From: Brevibacillus sp. DP1.3A
GTDB taxonomy: Bacteria; Bacillota; Bacilli; Brevibacillales; Brevibacillaceae
Reading direction: 5' to 3'
Length of the DNA: 64,000 bases
Assembly: GCF_013284245.2 (NCBI RefSeq)
Contig: NZ_CP085876.1
Span: 2,277,001-2,341,000 of the forward strand
The notes under the pieces are model-generated. The model did no database searches. It had not been told where the DNA came from and was given only the letters and a program-made list of their open reading frames with translations. A program made the translations under genes and the position numbers. Each line of letters begins with the position of its first letter. Position 1 is the first letter of the stretch. Positions 8,327 through 17,016 of this stretch are shown one piece after another.

Positions 8327-9124
8327 TTGCGGATCTTGGTTACGAATGATGATGGCATCGATGCTCTTGGTATCAAGCGGTTGGTAGAAGCTTTGCTCAC
8401 TTTGGAGGAAGCGGAAGTCTATATAGTGGCACCGGTTGAAGAGAAAAGCGGGGTCGGACATGGAATCACTTATCGCAGTGCACTCGCGCCTGAACAGCGT
8501 GATTTTTACGGAATGCCGGTAAAAGCGTGGGCGGTCAATGGCAACCCGGCAGACTGTGTAAAAGCTGCTTACCATCTCCTGTTTGAACATGGGAAAAAGC
8601 CGGATATCGTATTCTCGGGGATTAACGTCGGGACGAATCTCGGACGTGATATTTATTACTCCGGTACGTGCAGCGGTGCCAGGGAGGCGGTAATCTTGGG
8701 TGTTCCCGGTGTTGCCCTTTCCTATGATAACTGGTTCGATCAAGACAACTACGGCGACGTAGTGGAGATGATTCGTCCGATTGTAAAAGAATTCAGCGAT
8801 CGTGCGGTCAAAGGAGAACTGGTTTCAGAGGTATTCTGGAATATTAATATCCCGCATGTACCGCTGGCTGAGGTGAAAGGAATGGTTCCCGCCACCTTGT
8901 CCATGAACCACTATGAAGACAAATATAGCGAAGAAGCAGAAGGCTATTATTTGGCACGCGAGTACCCTCAAGTCATGCCACTGGCAGAGCCGCTGGACTA
9001 TGATTTGCTCAAGCATGGCTATATTGCGATTACCCCTGTCCACATTGACGCGACAGATCGGACTCTCTTAAAACAAATGGACAATTGGGCATTGCTAAAA
9101 GCTTGGGGAAAACAGGAGGATTAA
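8327..9124 (+). CDS. surE: 5'/3'-nucleotidase SurE
   Basis: SurE removes phosphate from nucleoside monophosphates in a metal-dependent reaction. The protein begins RILVTNDDGIDALGI, which contains the NDDG metal-binding site; VNGNPADCVK and FSGINVGTNLGRDIYYSGT follow, all classic SurE active-site segments. The start is taken as TTG at 8327, which lies eight bases after AGGAGGAG and puts the conserved ILVTNDDG at residue 3. A longer in-frame reading from GTG at 8240 would add a non-conserved extension. Length is 265 residues. The next gene starts three bases after the stop, suggesting an operon. Confidence 0.93.
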   Translation: MRILVTNDDGIDALGIKRLVEALLTLEEAEVYIVAPVEEKSGVGHGITYRSALAPEQRDFYGMPVKAWAVNGNPADCVKAAYHLLFEHGKKPDIVFSGINVGTNLGRDIYYSGTCSGAREAVILGVPGVALSYDNWFDQDNYGDVVEMIRPIVKEFSDRAVKGELVSEVFWNINIPHVPLAEVKGMVPATLSMNHYEDKYSEEAEGYYLAREYPQVMPLAEPLDYDLLKHGYIAITPVHIDATDRTLLKQMDNWALLKAWGKQED

Positions 9125-9127
9125 CGC

Positions 9128-10168
9128 ATGAATGAGGAATTTTTCCCTCCGCTAACCCCCGATGACACCCTGTGTTCTCCAGATGAGTCAACACAGGGAG
9201 AGGTTCTTGATCCCGTGGTTTATCACGATTTGTACAAGCTGGCAGAAGAAGAGGGGCTTCCTTACTTTGTCCGTCTAAGTGGAACGGGCGAAGTGGAGCT
9301 ATATTTGGTATTCGAATCGGTGGATGCTTTCAGTGAGCAGACGAGAGATGCCGTTTCTCTCGAGTTCAAGACGTATCAAAATAAACTGCTCGCGGTCATT
9401 TGGACACTGTCGGACCCGCTGAATCCACTTGGTTTTCCCTTGACGTTTGACATAGCGCGTGCTGATGAGCGAAGCATGGCCTTGAAAATGATCGAGCAGC
9501 CGTATACCTTTTTGCACTACTTGGCTTACGCAGATCGAGAGCTTACCCACATCTATTCCGAATCCATCTCTTTTTCCCCAGCGGAAGTGGCTCGTACGCA
9601 TGTGATGATTCAGGCGCTCTATGAGGGAACACCCGATACACTTCCAGAAGAAGTGCAGGTGCGTGAGGAAGAGACCGAAAGCATCTCAGCGATGAGCTTG
9701 CCTGCATCTGTTTTTACAGAATCGGGGATGTCCTTCGTATTGCGTTACAAGCACATGAGAGATGTCCATGGTGAAGAAGGAGCCCAGCACTTATTGATGA
9801 GTACTGTGCAGCAAGCAGTGTGGGTTATACGCAGGCACGCCCGCAGCGAGGTCCGGGATACGTCCTTTACCATATGGGCTGCGGAAGCGGACGATTACGC
9901 GATGATCGTGTTGACGCCAAGTCTCTCGCATTTATTCGAGGTCGTTCATATGTCAGAGGATGAAGCGAATCCGTTCTCGCGCTTTTTGATGACCTTGCCG
10001 GAGTACGTGCAGACGCAGGACGCTTCTCCCTTGCAGTTGGGTGCCTATCCACTATTGCGTTATGAGAGCGGTCGCCTCTATCATTTGGAGCTGAATGAAG
10101 ATGTACAGAACCATCTCGCGCAGGTGTTTGCGAAAGCGTTTCCAGGAATGTCTATCCCTTACCTGTAA
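9128..10168 (+). CDS. Hypothetical protein, 346 residues
   Basis: I do not recognise this family. It is an acidic, soluble-looking protein without signal peptide or membrane helices. The N-terminus is rich in Pro, Asp and Ser (FFPPLTPDDTLCSPDE); the middle alternates hydrophobic strands and helices. It starts three bases after surE with the gene's own binding site AACAGGAGG, so the two are probably co-transcribed. No catalytic motif stands out. Confidence 0.65.
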   Translation: MNEEFFPPLTPDDTLCSPDESTQGEVLDPVVYHDLYKLAEEEGLPYFVRLSGTGEVELYLVFESVDAFSEQTRDAVSLEFKTYQNKLLAVIWTLSDPLNPLGFPLTFDIARADERSMALKMIEQPYTFLHYLAYADRELTHIYSESISFSPAEVARTHVMIQALYEGTPDTLPEEVQVREEETESISAMSLPASVFTESGMSFVLRYKHMRDVHGEEGAQHLLMSTVQQAVWVIRRHARSEVRDTSFTIWAAEADDYAMIVLTPSLSHLFEVVHMSEDEANPFSRFLMTLPEYVQTQDASPLQLGAYPLLRYESGRLYHLELNEDVQNHLAQVFAKAFPGMSIPYL

Positions 10169-10317
10169 TTGTTGAGAGATTGTGAAAAAAGACGCACCCC
10201 GGAATCTTTTGGTGTTCGATGAAATATGGGTAAATAAGTCATTTTTCAACAAAGGATATGACAAGCGGGAGTTCGAATTAGGTAAGATAGACAATTCATT
10301 GGGGAGAGGTGACGACG

Positions 10318-10800
10318 ATGTACGCTGTTGAACCCAATTTGTTCCAGGCTGTTTCTGAATGCGCCCACCGTTTTCAAGGGGAGATTGAGCAACTGGCACA
10401 ACGTCATGCGCTTACGATCGAAGGAGGGCTTCCTGCCTTGGAGCTGCAGGTACATCCGCAGTTTCAGGCTTTACTCGAGTACAATCTGTGGGGAGAAGCC
10501 GGTTTAGTTGTTATCCATGGGAAATTACATAAGCGCGATCACGTTTGGACAGATTCGTTTTCTGTCATGATGAAGTTTTCCTTGACGCATGATCCGAGTA
10601 TCGATATCGAAGGAAAGAAGCAGCGCATTGAAGAGTATTTATACGGGGAAGCAGAGTACTTCTGGAATATCCCTCCCGCTGGTCATGTCGGTCATAGTGA
10701 GCTGACCTTGCGTTTTACCTACCAGCCTGGATTGAACCTTCTTGCGGAATATGTCAGGAGTGTTTTGGGAATCGTAACCGGAAAGATGATGGCTGCCTAA
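10318..10800 (+). CDS. Hypothetical protein, 160 residues
   Basis: This protein is unrecognised. It is soluble, with a mixed helix/strand pattern and no signal peptide. The ATG at 10318 is preferred over the in-frame GTG nine bases earlier because GGGGAGAGGTG lies at proper spacing only for the ATG. It is followed by a terminator and then the 2H phosphoesterase gene. No function can be proposed. Confidence 0.6.
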   Translation: MYAVEPNLFQAVSECAHRFQGEIEQLAQRHALTIEGGLPALELQVHPQFQALLEYNLWGEAGLVVIHGKLHKRDHVWTDSFSVMMKFSLTHDPSIDIEGKKQRIEEYLYGEAEYFWNIPPAGHVGHSELTLRFTYQPGLNLLAEYVRSVLGIVTGKMMAA

Positions 10801-10818
10801 CGCGGCATGAAAGATAAA

Positions 10819-10849
10819 TGGCTCTCCGTCACAGGAGGGCTATTTTTTT
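10819..10849 (+). terminator. Terminator before thpR
   Basis: TGGCTCTCC and GGAGGGCTA pair with two wobble pairs around GTCACA, followed by seven T residues. Confidence 0.75.
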
Positions 10850-10864
10850 CGAAGGAGGACAGAA

Positions 10865-11461
10865 ATGCGCTTATTCATAGCACTGGATATTCCAGCTGAG
10901 GCTGCTGCTTATATTGCCGATGTTCAAAAACGGTTGAAGCAAGATGTGGCTGCGGACAGGTGGCAGTCTCTCGCTAACTTGCATTTGACTCTGCATTTTC
11001 TTGGAGAAGTGGATGAGTCACTCGTACCCGCTATCTGTGAGGATATGGATATCGTCAGCGCGATCATCCAGCCATTTACCCTGCGTGTTGGTAGCTTTGG
11101 AGTTTTTCCGAATGCCCTACATCCACGTGTGCTCTGGCTGGGACTGCGCGGCCAACTTTCTCCTCTCAAGCAGCTGCATTTGTTGTTGGGCAGACGATTC
11201 GAATTGCACGAAGGCTTGTCCTACGATCGGAAACAGTATCGGCCGCATATTACGCTGGCGCGCGGTCCGCATCGCAACGGAGATGAGTTGGCCCTCCTAG
11301 ACTGGAATGAACGTTATTTAGCGCAGGAGCCGCCACAATGGAAGGCACGGCATTTCCATTTGTATCGTTCCGAGCTGTTGCCAGAGGGCGCGGTACATAC
11401 GATGATCCACACGAGCACGTTTGATAAAGATCACAGCAAAAAACAAGCGTTGCCTGAATAG
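10865..11461 (+). CDS. thpR: RNA 2',3'-cyclic phosphodiesterase (2H family, LigT/ThpR)
   Basis: ThpR hydrolyses 2',3'-cyclic phosphate ends of RNA. The 198-residue protein starts MRLFIALDIP, the usual opening of the family, and has both catalytic HxTx motifs: HLTLHFLGE (around residue 40) and HITLARG (around residue 126). The length is normal. AAGGAGG precedes the ATG. The following hypothetical gene starts about 50 bases downstream on the same strand. Confidence 0.9.
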   Translation: MRLFIALDIPAEAAAYIADVQKRLKQDVAADRWQSLANLHLTLHFLGEVDESLVPAICEDMDIVSAIIQPFTLRVGSFGVFPNALHPRVLWLGLRGQLSPLKQLHLLLGRRFELHEGLSYDRKQYRPHITLARGPHRNGDELALLDWNERYLAQEPPQWKARHFHLYRSELLPEGAVHTMIHTSTFDKDHSKKQALPE

Positions 11462-11510
11462 ACTAAGAAGAAAGGATCAGGGAAGCCTTCCAGAAAGCGG
11501 TGGAAAGCGG

Positions 11511-12179
11511 ATGGGTGAGTTCACGACCGGCATTCTTTATCCACGCAAATACGAACCGAAAGTACTGATTGCCTTATCCAAGACAGAGCAGCCACACTTC
11601 CACAGAAACGTCAACAGCGACTGGAATGCATTTTTCCTGCAGGATGAGTGGCTGGAAACCTCCACGACGCTTGATTTTTTGCTGAGACTGTCCAAGCAAT
11701 TCGTACCCCTCCTCTGGTTTCATGACGCTGAGGACAACGGCTGGGGCTTTCGCTTGTTCGATGCAGGCTTCGAGGTTGCGTCAGCGACAATCAGCTACTC
11801 GCTCGATGTAGAAATGGCGGAAGCCGAGTTTGGCAGGCTTTATCCAGAGATCGACCTGCAGGAAGGAATCGTAGACAGCGAGGACGTTCGGCAAAAGTAT
11901 GAAGACATACTGGAGAGGGTAGTGCGTTCGGAGTTGTATCGGCGCGAGGTAGGTAAAGGAATCACACGTATCAAGCCACAGTCGTTTGGTCGGATCGTGG
12001 GTCCGAAGCAGATTCAGCAGTTACGTTCTCTTTTTGATTTGCAGTTGTTGACGAACGTCGATGACGACACAGGAGCTTCACTGTTGTACGACTCGGTTGA
12101 CCTGTTCAAAGAAATTTTGGGAATCGAAGAAATGGTATGGGTGAATTATGCGTATTTAGCAAGCGGAGGAAGAGAGTAG
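11511..12179 (+). CDS. Hypothetical protein, 222 residues
   Basis: I do not recognise this protein. It has no signal peptide or membrane segment. The N-terminus reads GEFTTGILYPRKYEPKVLIA and the body is rich in aromatic and acidic residues (LLWFHDAEDNGWGFRLFDAG). The ATG at 11511 is the first ATG; an in-frame extension to TTG at 11421 would overlap thpR and looks non-conserved. It ends 36 bases before the convergent CheW-like gene, with a hairpin between them. Confidence 0.6.
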   Translation: MGEFTTGILYPRKYEPKVLIALSKTEQPHFHRNVNSDWNAFFLQDEWLETSTTLDFLLRLSKQFVPLLWFHDAEDNGWGFRLFDAGFEVASATISYSLDVEMAEAEFGRLYPEIDLQEGIVDSEDVRQKYEDILERVVRSELYRREVGKGITRIKPQSFGRIVGPKQIQQLRSLFDLQLLTNVDDDTGASLLYDSVDLFKEILGIEEMVWVNYAYLASGGRE

Positions 12180-12205
12180 CCCAGTGCATCATCGCACTGG
12201 GCTTT
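12180..12205 (+). terminator. Hairpin between convergent genes
   Basis: CCCAGTGC and GCACTGGG pair perfectly around ATCATC, followed by CTTTA on the plus strand. There is no T-run on the minus side. Confidence 0.65.
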
Positions 12206-12215
12206 ACACTGCCAC

Positions 12216-12695
12216 TTACTTCTTTTTCCACTGTCCAAAAATTTCATCCACATCGAGCAGCATGATCAGCTTGTCGTTCATACGGGCAATGCCTTGCAAA
12301 TACTTGCCCTCTACACCAGCGATAATGGGTGGGGCAGGCTCGATCAAGCTCTGCGGAATATTCATGACCTCAGAGACCGCATCCACGATAATCCCGATGT
12401 TCAACCCATCCATCTGCAAATCGACAAAGCGAGTGTCATCCGTTTCTTCCAAAGGTTCCAAATCAAACATTTTTCGCAAGTTGATTATCGGTAAGATCCG
12501 CCCACGCAGATCAATGACTCCTTCGACATATGGTGGAGATTTTGGAAAACGTGTAATGGGCAGCGGCTTGATAATCTCACGTACGAGCGAAATCGACAGT
12601 CCGTAATATTCATTCCCCATTTTAAACAAAATCTGTTGGTCTACAGCTGCTTCTGTCTCCCAATCCGAACCGTTGCTTCTTTTCGTCATTTCCAT
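12216..12695 (-). CDS. CheW-like chemotaxis adaptor
   Basis: This 159-residue protein has a CheW domain over nearly its whole length: ILFKMGNEYYGLSISLVREI, then PPYVEGVIDLRGRILPIINLR (the conserved GxxdLRGxxlPvidLr core), and GIIVDAVSEVMNIP. CheW couples chemoreceptors to the kinase CheA. The start is the ATG at 12695, nine bases after GGAGGA. It is not near other chemotaxis genes here, so it may serve a dedicated receptor or act as a stand-alone scaffold. Confidence 0.88.
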   Translation of the reverse strand: MEMTKRSNGSDWETEAAVDQQILFKMGNEYYGLSISLVREIIKPLPITRFPKSPPYVEGVIDLRGRILPIINLRKMFDLEPLEETDDTRFVDLQMDGLNIGIIVDAVSEVMNIPQSLIEPAPPIIAGVEGKYLQGIARMNDKLIMLLDVDEIFGQWKKK

Positions 12696-12961
12696 GTGCA
12701 CTATTCCTCCCCGAACCGCTTTCCATGTCTTTACCCATATTGTACCATGGGCAAACCTACTCAGGACGTTTTTTTGTGACAGGCAAAGACTTATGAACTA
12801 GTTTCAGGGGATAATCTGCAAGGAAGCGAGAACACTTCGATAGTAGTAACACCCGCGAACGATCGGCAGCCTTTGCTCATGAGCAGGATTGTAATGCTCC
12901 CCGTTGTCAAGACACGATTTTTTGAGGAATAAGTTATGTCCTCCTTTTCGTAGTCCTAGTG

Positions 12962-12997
12962 TTTAGGATGCGATTTTTTCGATAGTATGGGCGTAAA
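12962..12997. repeat. 36-bp direct repeat, copy 1 (transposase 3' end)
   Basis: A 36-base block starting TTTAGGATGCGATTTTTTC is identical to 13446-13481. In both places it is the reverse complement of the last codons of a transposase. Confidence 0.85.
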
Positions 12998-13073
12998 ATT
13001 GATCGGGTCTTGCTTCATTTAGAGATTGATGAGGGCGCTCCTGGTTATAAAATTGGACATAACGAGCTATCTC
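12963..13073 (-). pseudogene. Remnant of a DDE transposase C-terminus (IS3-like)
   Basis: Read on the minus strand this gives about 35 codons, ARYVQFYNQERPHQSLNEA followed by RPDQFYAHTIEKIAS and a stop. The YNxxRPHQSL segment is diagnostic of the last part of IS3/IS481-type integrase-core transposases. The upstream frame ends in a stop next to the 13074-13337 gene, so the rest of the element has been deleted. It is a scar, not an active element. Confidence 0.8.
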
Positions 13074-13337
13074 TCAACTCTTAACGAACTTTATCATCAA
13101 TACACCATCTTGCAGTTCGGCAGAATAACAATTTTCGTTTAAATTTTCAGTTGAATATTGATATTCGAGAATTGCATCTGCCATTTCTTGAGTGAATCTC
13201 CCCTTAAAATACGGTATATTTAGCTTAGTTCCAACTTGAAAATCTTCATCACAACAATTAATATCAATGTGTTCTATTATCGTTTTAACTGGATCGCTTA
13301 AATCAGCCCATTTTAAATTACATTGATTATTCACCAC
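13074..13337 (-). CDS. Hypothetical protein, 87 residues
   Basis: This protein is unrecognised, acidic and soluble-looking. It is AT-richer than the core genes to the left. The start is the first of two adjacent GTG codons at 13337, behind AAGGGGGA. Its last codon abuts the transposase scar and a second copy of the scar lies about 110 bases beyond its start, so the gene is bracketed by the 36-bp repeats. It may be cargo of a decayed element. Confidence 0.55.
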   Translation of the reverse strand: MVNNQCNLKWADLSDPVKTIIEHIDINCCDEDFQVGTKLNIPYFKGRFTQEMADAILEYQYSTENLNENCYSAELQDGVLMIKFVKS

Positions 13338-13445
13338 TTTCTTCCCCCTTAAAATTATCTTTTCATTACATCAGAAGTTAAGTCATAAAGCACATTATTA
13401 TTACCCTCAAGTACGATATATCGATGATTGAATTCGTTCTTTGTT

Positions 13446-13481
13446 TTTAGGATGCGATTTTTTCGATAGTATGGGCGTAAA
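13446..13481. repeat. 36-bp direct repeat, copy 2 (transposase 3' end)
   Basis: This block is identical to 12962-12997 and in the same orientation. Beyond the repeat the two flanks differ. The rest of the gene-free stretch 13338-13864 shows no recognisable gene. Confidence 0.85.
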
Positions 13482-13864
13482 TTGGTTTCGTTTTTCCATG
13501 CTCTTATCATAACTTATTTTTTAACCTCCCGTGTCTCAGTCTATGGGAGCATTATAGATAGCTCAATAATTTTGCGAATACTCTACGTATGGAATTATTT
13601 TCGAAGTTCGTGAATAAGACGTTATCAGAAATTTCCTGAATGCATGTTCTTGAAGTAATACTCAGAGATAGTCGGACAACCACTACGCCAGTTTGAAAAG
13701 TGAAAAAAGGCACGAAACCCCACATAACACTAAGTTCACAATGCAGGCTTGCAGAAACTTGGGACTGGCAGAGTTTTTGGCAAAGGTTGCAGGGTGAGTT
13801 GTTAAGAAACGCTTTAAAGAAAACTTTAACTGAAAAATATAAATAGCATAGAAGGCGGTAATTT

Positions 13865-14335
13865 ATGAACTCGCTAACTAAAGAAACGGTGGATGAATTA
13901 TTGGCAGCAATGGACGCTTATAAAGTAATTGCGCAAGAACTCATTGACAAATTAATATTGGAAACGAACCAGCCTGAAAAATCAGAGATAATAAAAGGAA
14001 GTTACTACTTAATTTCAAATGCGGAATTACTAAACGATGAAGAACATTTAACCGGTAATTGGTACTTTGATGTTCATGGAGAGCATTGCATGTTTGAAAA
14101 CTTAGATACTGGACAAAAACTGGAGGTTTCCCTCGGGAATACAGACGATATTGGAAATGTGGATCCCTACTTTTTTTATGACTTCTTGAAAACAACTGAG
14201 AATTTTAAACACTTAATTCAATATTTTAAAAATTCATTTGGTGATATGTTGAATTTTTTTGAAGTATTAGAAAAGCGAAAAATACTTATACATATTCACG
14301 GTGTTGAATACAGAAAGATTCTTCAGAATGAATAA
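13865..14335 (+). CDS. Hypothetical protein, 156 residues
   Basis: I do not recognise this family with certainty. It is a soluble acidic protein with a helical N-terminus (DELLAAMDAYKVIAQELIDK) and a segment WYFDVHGEHCMFENLDTGQ that looks like a beta-sheet core. Size, charge and an accessory location are in keeping with an immunity-like protein, but no partner toxin is adjacent. GGCGG lies just before the ATG. Base composition is AT-rich compared with the flanking core genes. Confidence 0.55.
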   Translation: MNSLTKETVDELLAAMDAYKVIAQELIDKLILETNQPEKSEIIKGSYYLISNAELLNDEEHLTGNWYFDVHGEHCMFENLDTGQKLEVSLGNTDDIGNVDPYFFYDFLKTTENFKHLIQYFKNSFGDMLNFFEVLEKRKILIHIHGVEYRKILQNE

Positions 14336-14514
14336 TAATTTTGGTTCGTGAATAAGAGGTCTGAAATGATGTATCAGTCATCAATAAACGATTTATTGTA
14401 AGTGGATATGTTAGTGTATGTATAGGTATTTTCTTAATGACTGTTGCACTTTTTGGTGGTATTAAAGGTTTGTGATAACGCTTTAAGCTAATGGATACGA
14501 TAGCTCAATTAACC

Positions 14515-14558
14515 AGGCCAGTCTAACACTTTATTTTTGTGTTATGACTGGCCTTTTT
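14515..14558 (+). terminator. Strong terminator hairpin
   Basis: AGGCCAGTC...AACAC pairs with GTGTT...GACTGGCCT, followed by TTTTTG. It lies about 180 bases after the 13865-14335 gene in the otherwise empty stretch 14336-14667. Confidence 0.7.
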
Positions 14559-14667
14559 GTATGGAAGGATTGAATAGTCTAATACTTATTTTTCTAAGGT
14601 AAAGAGCTTTCTTAGACAGTAATAGCATCAAATCAACAACATCAGTCTAATACTTTATTTTCTCTGA

Positions 14668-15434
14668 ACACTAGATATCTTTTCCGGAAGGCCCAATCCT
14701 AAATGGATTTTGTCTGAGACCGAAGAGAAGGAACTACTCAAAATAATAACCTCCGACCCGACGCAAATTTCACCAGTGTATACCCCTGAGGAGGAGTTTG
14801 GTCTTGGCTATCGCGGATTTATTGTCCGCGAGATTAAGACGGATGAAGGGATTTGGAGCAGGACCAATCGGGAATTGGAAAGGCCACTCCCCATGGAGTT
14901 CCGTGTTGGAAGTAAACCAGCGAAGCAAGCCCTCGCTACTGAGTGGCTTTTGCGAACATCAGAAAAGAAAAACAGTAAAGTAACGGACCAACTGCGTGAA
15001 GAGGCTGCAAGAGGTGTCGTTTTATTACCTTCGCCAGTAATCATCTGGGGGGAGGGCGCTGGGCTCACCCTGGCCTCCGCGGAGGCCGTCCAGCAAGGGG
15101 AAATACCTGTAGTGAAGTGATAGGTGGTCTGTACGCCGATGGTTGGAGTCATCACTGCTCACCTAGCTCATTGAACGGATTGATGATTGGATGCGTAATG
15201 AAACCAGGCGGACCACTTGATTCGGATTTTCACTTCTATCGGCTTGTCACGGATGGATCTCATGGTGCGATGTGGGGCCACAAACCAGGAGCGACACCAG
15301 CTAAAAACAGAGATGATTGTGGGCGGCTTATTGCTTTTAGTTATGATCCAAGAACCATTTGCAGAGGCCGATACACTGAATTCTGTGGCTTTTTCTATCA
15401 TAATGGTCCAGTGGTATTCGTCAAATCTTATTAA
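14668..15434 (+). pseudogene. Broken gene of a two-part hypothetical family
   Basis: Two overlapping reading frames appear to be one decayed gene. The first (open from 14668 after a TGA, no normal start) reads LDIFSGRPNPKWILSE and later LGYRGFIVRE, an N-terminal domain I have seen in a family of bacterial hypothetical proteins. It stops at 15120. The second frame (15117-15434) gives FHFYRLVTDGSHGAMWGHKP and a TICRGRYTEFCGFF ending that resemble the C-terminal domain of the same family. The 5' end is missing and the join is frameshifted. Function is unknown. Confidence 0.55.
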
Positions 15435-15644
15435 CTATTCGATTATCTACTTTCTTTGAGGGGATAGTTATGCGATGCCAGGATACAAATGATAGGAAGG
15501 ATGAGGGCAGGGTAACCAAGACGCCAGGCTTCAGAGATTGTACCGAATGTTGGGACAACTTCAAGCTGAATCATCCTTTTGATTCAGCAGAACCTGACGG
15601 ATGAATGACGGCTCCTTTCTTCCTTTTTCATTTGTCTCACTAAG

Positions 15645-15684
15645 AACAGACCGACAAGCGTCAGGCTCGTCGGTCTGTTTTCTT
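15645..15684. terminator. Bidirectional terminator
   Basis: AACAGACCGAC-AGC and GCT-GTCGGTCTGTT form a long stem around GTCAG with T-rich sequence on the plus side and AAGAACAG on the other. It directly follows the minus-strand gene ending at 15687. Confidence 0.8.
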
Positions 15685-15686
15685 GA

Positions 15687-16208
15687 TTATGGTTCACGAA
15701 GATCGTTCAATGAGATTCCTTGCTCAAGCGCGAAATCAAAATCATCCACATCGTAAAATTGAACAGGCACGATATATTCCAATATCCGATCCTGATAATC
15801 AGGCTGGTCTGTGAGAAGTGGGGCCTCAAATTTCATGGCCGTCAACAATAGCTGTGTCTCTACGGGATCAAATATCTCCCCCCACATGGCGTTGTCCTCC
15901 ACTTTCACGACCGTCAGGGTCACACCGTTCGGAAAAGAAAAGGGAACCTTGGACCATGGGGCTATCAGTCCTTTTTCCATTCGCTTGCGATTGAATGGAT
16001 CGGCAAAAAATTGGCTCATTTCTTTCATAATCCGCCGGACATACTGATCATCAGTAGAGTAGGGCATGATAGGTTCAGGACTCTGGATAAATTCGTCCAA
16101 TTCATAGATTGTCGACGCGGGTATCAGATATTCTACTGGTTGCGATGGGACCATCAACTCCCCGTAGATAGCCAACATGATCGCTTCTATAACGAATTGT
16201 TTCGACAT
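15687..16208 (-). CDS. Hypothetical protein, 173 residues
   Basis: This is an unrecognised ADP-like soluble protein (family not identified). It has a helical N-terminus SKQFVIEAIMLAIYGELMVP, a middle segment FADPFNRKRMEKGLIAPWSK, and an acidic C-terminus YDVDDFDFALEQG. The start is ATG 16208, preceded by GAGGAGGG; the frame extends further upstream but without a binding site. It diverges from the TerC-family gene, with only about 95 bases between them. Confidence 0.6.
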   Translation of the reverse strand: MSKQFVIEAIMLAIYGELMVPSQPVEYLIPASTIYELDEFIQSPEPIMPYSTDDQYVRRIMKEMSQFFADPFNRKRMEKGLIAPWSKVPFSFPNGVTLTVVKVEDNAMWGEIFDPVETQLLLTAMKFEAPLLTDQPDYQDRILEYIVPVQFYDVDDFDFALEQGISLNDLREP

Positions 16209-16303
16209 TTCGACAACCCTCCTCGTTACCATCATACAAAAAATCAGGGGCACCGTACAAGGGTGACGAGTAGGGCTCAAAAAGTTTAGGGAGGGTGCAT
16301 CCT

Positions 16304-16975
16304 TTGTTTGAATCTGCCTTTTTTTCGTCATTGCTACTCATCATTACCATCAACATCGTATTAAGTGGAGATAATGCGGTGGTCATTGCCATCGCTTGTC
16401 GGAAGCTTCCGATCGAGCAACGAAAACGAGCCATATTGTGGGGGACGTTTCTTGCTATCATCGTACGCGTGATCGCTACGATTCTTGCTGTTTATTTACT
16501 GAAAATCCCGTATCTGTACATGATCGGCGGAGTTATCCTGCTATGGATCAGCTACAACCTGTTACGCGAGGACGAACAAGAGGAAGCAATCAACTCGAGT
16601 GAAGACTTAGTCCAAGCGGTCAAGACGATTGTCGTAGCAGATGTGATGATGGGGCTGGATAACGTACTCGCCATTGCAGGGGCAGCGCAAGGAGATATCG
16701 TCCTCATTGTGTTTGGCCTTTTGATCAGTGTGCCTCTCATGATTTTTGGCAGCCAGCTCATTCTAAAAGCAATGGAGCGCTTTGTATGGCTTGTTTATGT
16801 TGGTTCAGGTGTCCTAGCTGTGGCTGCGGTGAATATGATTCTAATGGAAGATACGATGCATGAGTGGATCGCCGGTAGGTTTTGGCTCGAATATGCAATC
16901 AAAATTGGGTTGGTCGCTCTCGTGTTAGCTGCGGGATATTTGCAGCGGACGAAAACAACGCGTACCCACGCATGA
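16304..16975 (+). CDS. TerC/YjbE-family integral membrane protein
   Basis: This protein of about 223 residues has seven hydrophobic helices and the TerC hallmarks INIVLSGDNAVVIAIA near the N-terminus and DVMMGLDNVLAIAGAA in the middle; each repeat has the intramembrane acidic pair (GDN, LDN). Family members are implicated in manganese export and in metalation of secreted enzymes. TTG at 16304 lies nine bases after GGAGG; an in-frame GTG at 16295 is possible but too close to the binding site. I found no convincing yybP-ykoY manganese riboswitch in the short upstream region. Confidence 0.85.
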   Translation: MFESAFFSSLLLIITINIVLSGDNAVVIAIACRKLPIEQRKRAILWGTFLAIIVRVIATILAVYLLKIPYLYMIGGVILLWISYNLLREDEQEEAINSSEDLVQAVKTIVVADVMMGLDNVLAIAGAAQGDIVLIVFGLLISVPLMIFGSQLILKAMERFVWLVYVGSGVLAVAAVNMILMEDTMHEWIAGRFWLEYAIKIGLVALVLAAGYLQRTKTTRTHA

Positions 16976-16979
16976 AAAA

Positions 16980-17008
16980 ACTGAGATGAATAATGAATCT
17001 CAGCTTTG
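16980..17008. terminator. Bidirectional terminator between terC-like and HD-GYP genes
   Basis: CTGAGAT and ATCTCAG pair around GAATAATGA. The minus strand has TTTTTTC after the stem and the plus strand CTTTGTTTT, so it can serve both convergent genes. Confidence 0.8.
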
Positions 17009-17016
17009 TTTTGGGC

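Noticed and set aside
16208-16304. Possible yybP-ykoY manganese riboswitch before the TerC-like gene
   Set aside because: The divergent spacer is only about 95 bases and the conserved loop sequences were not found.
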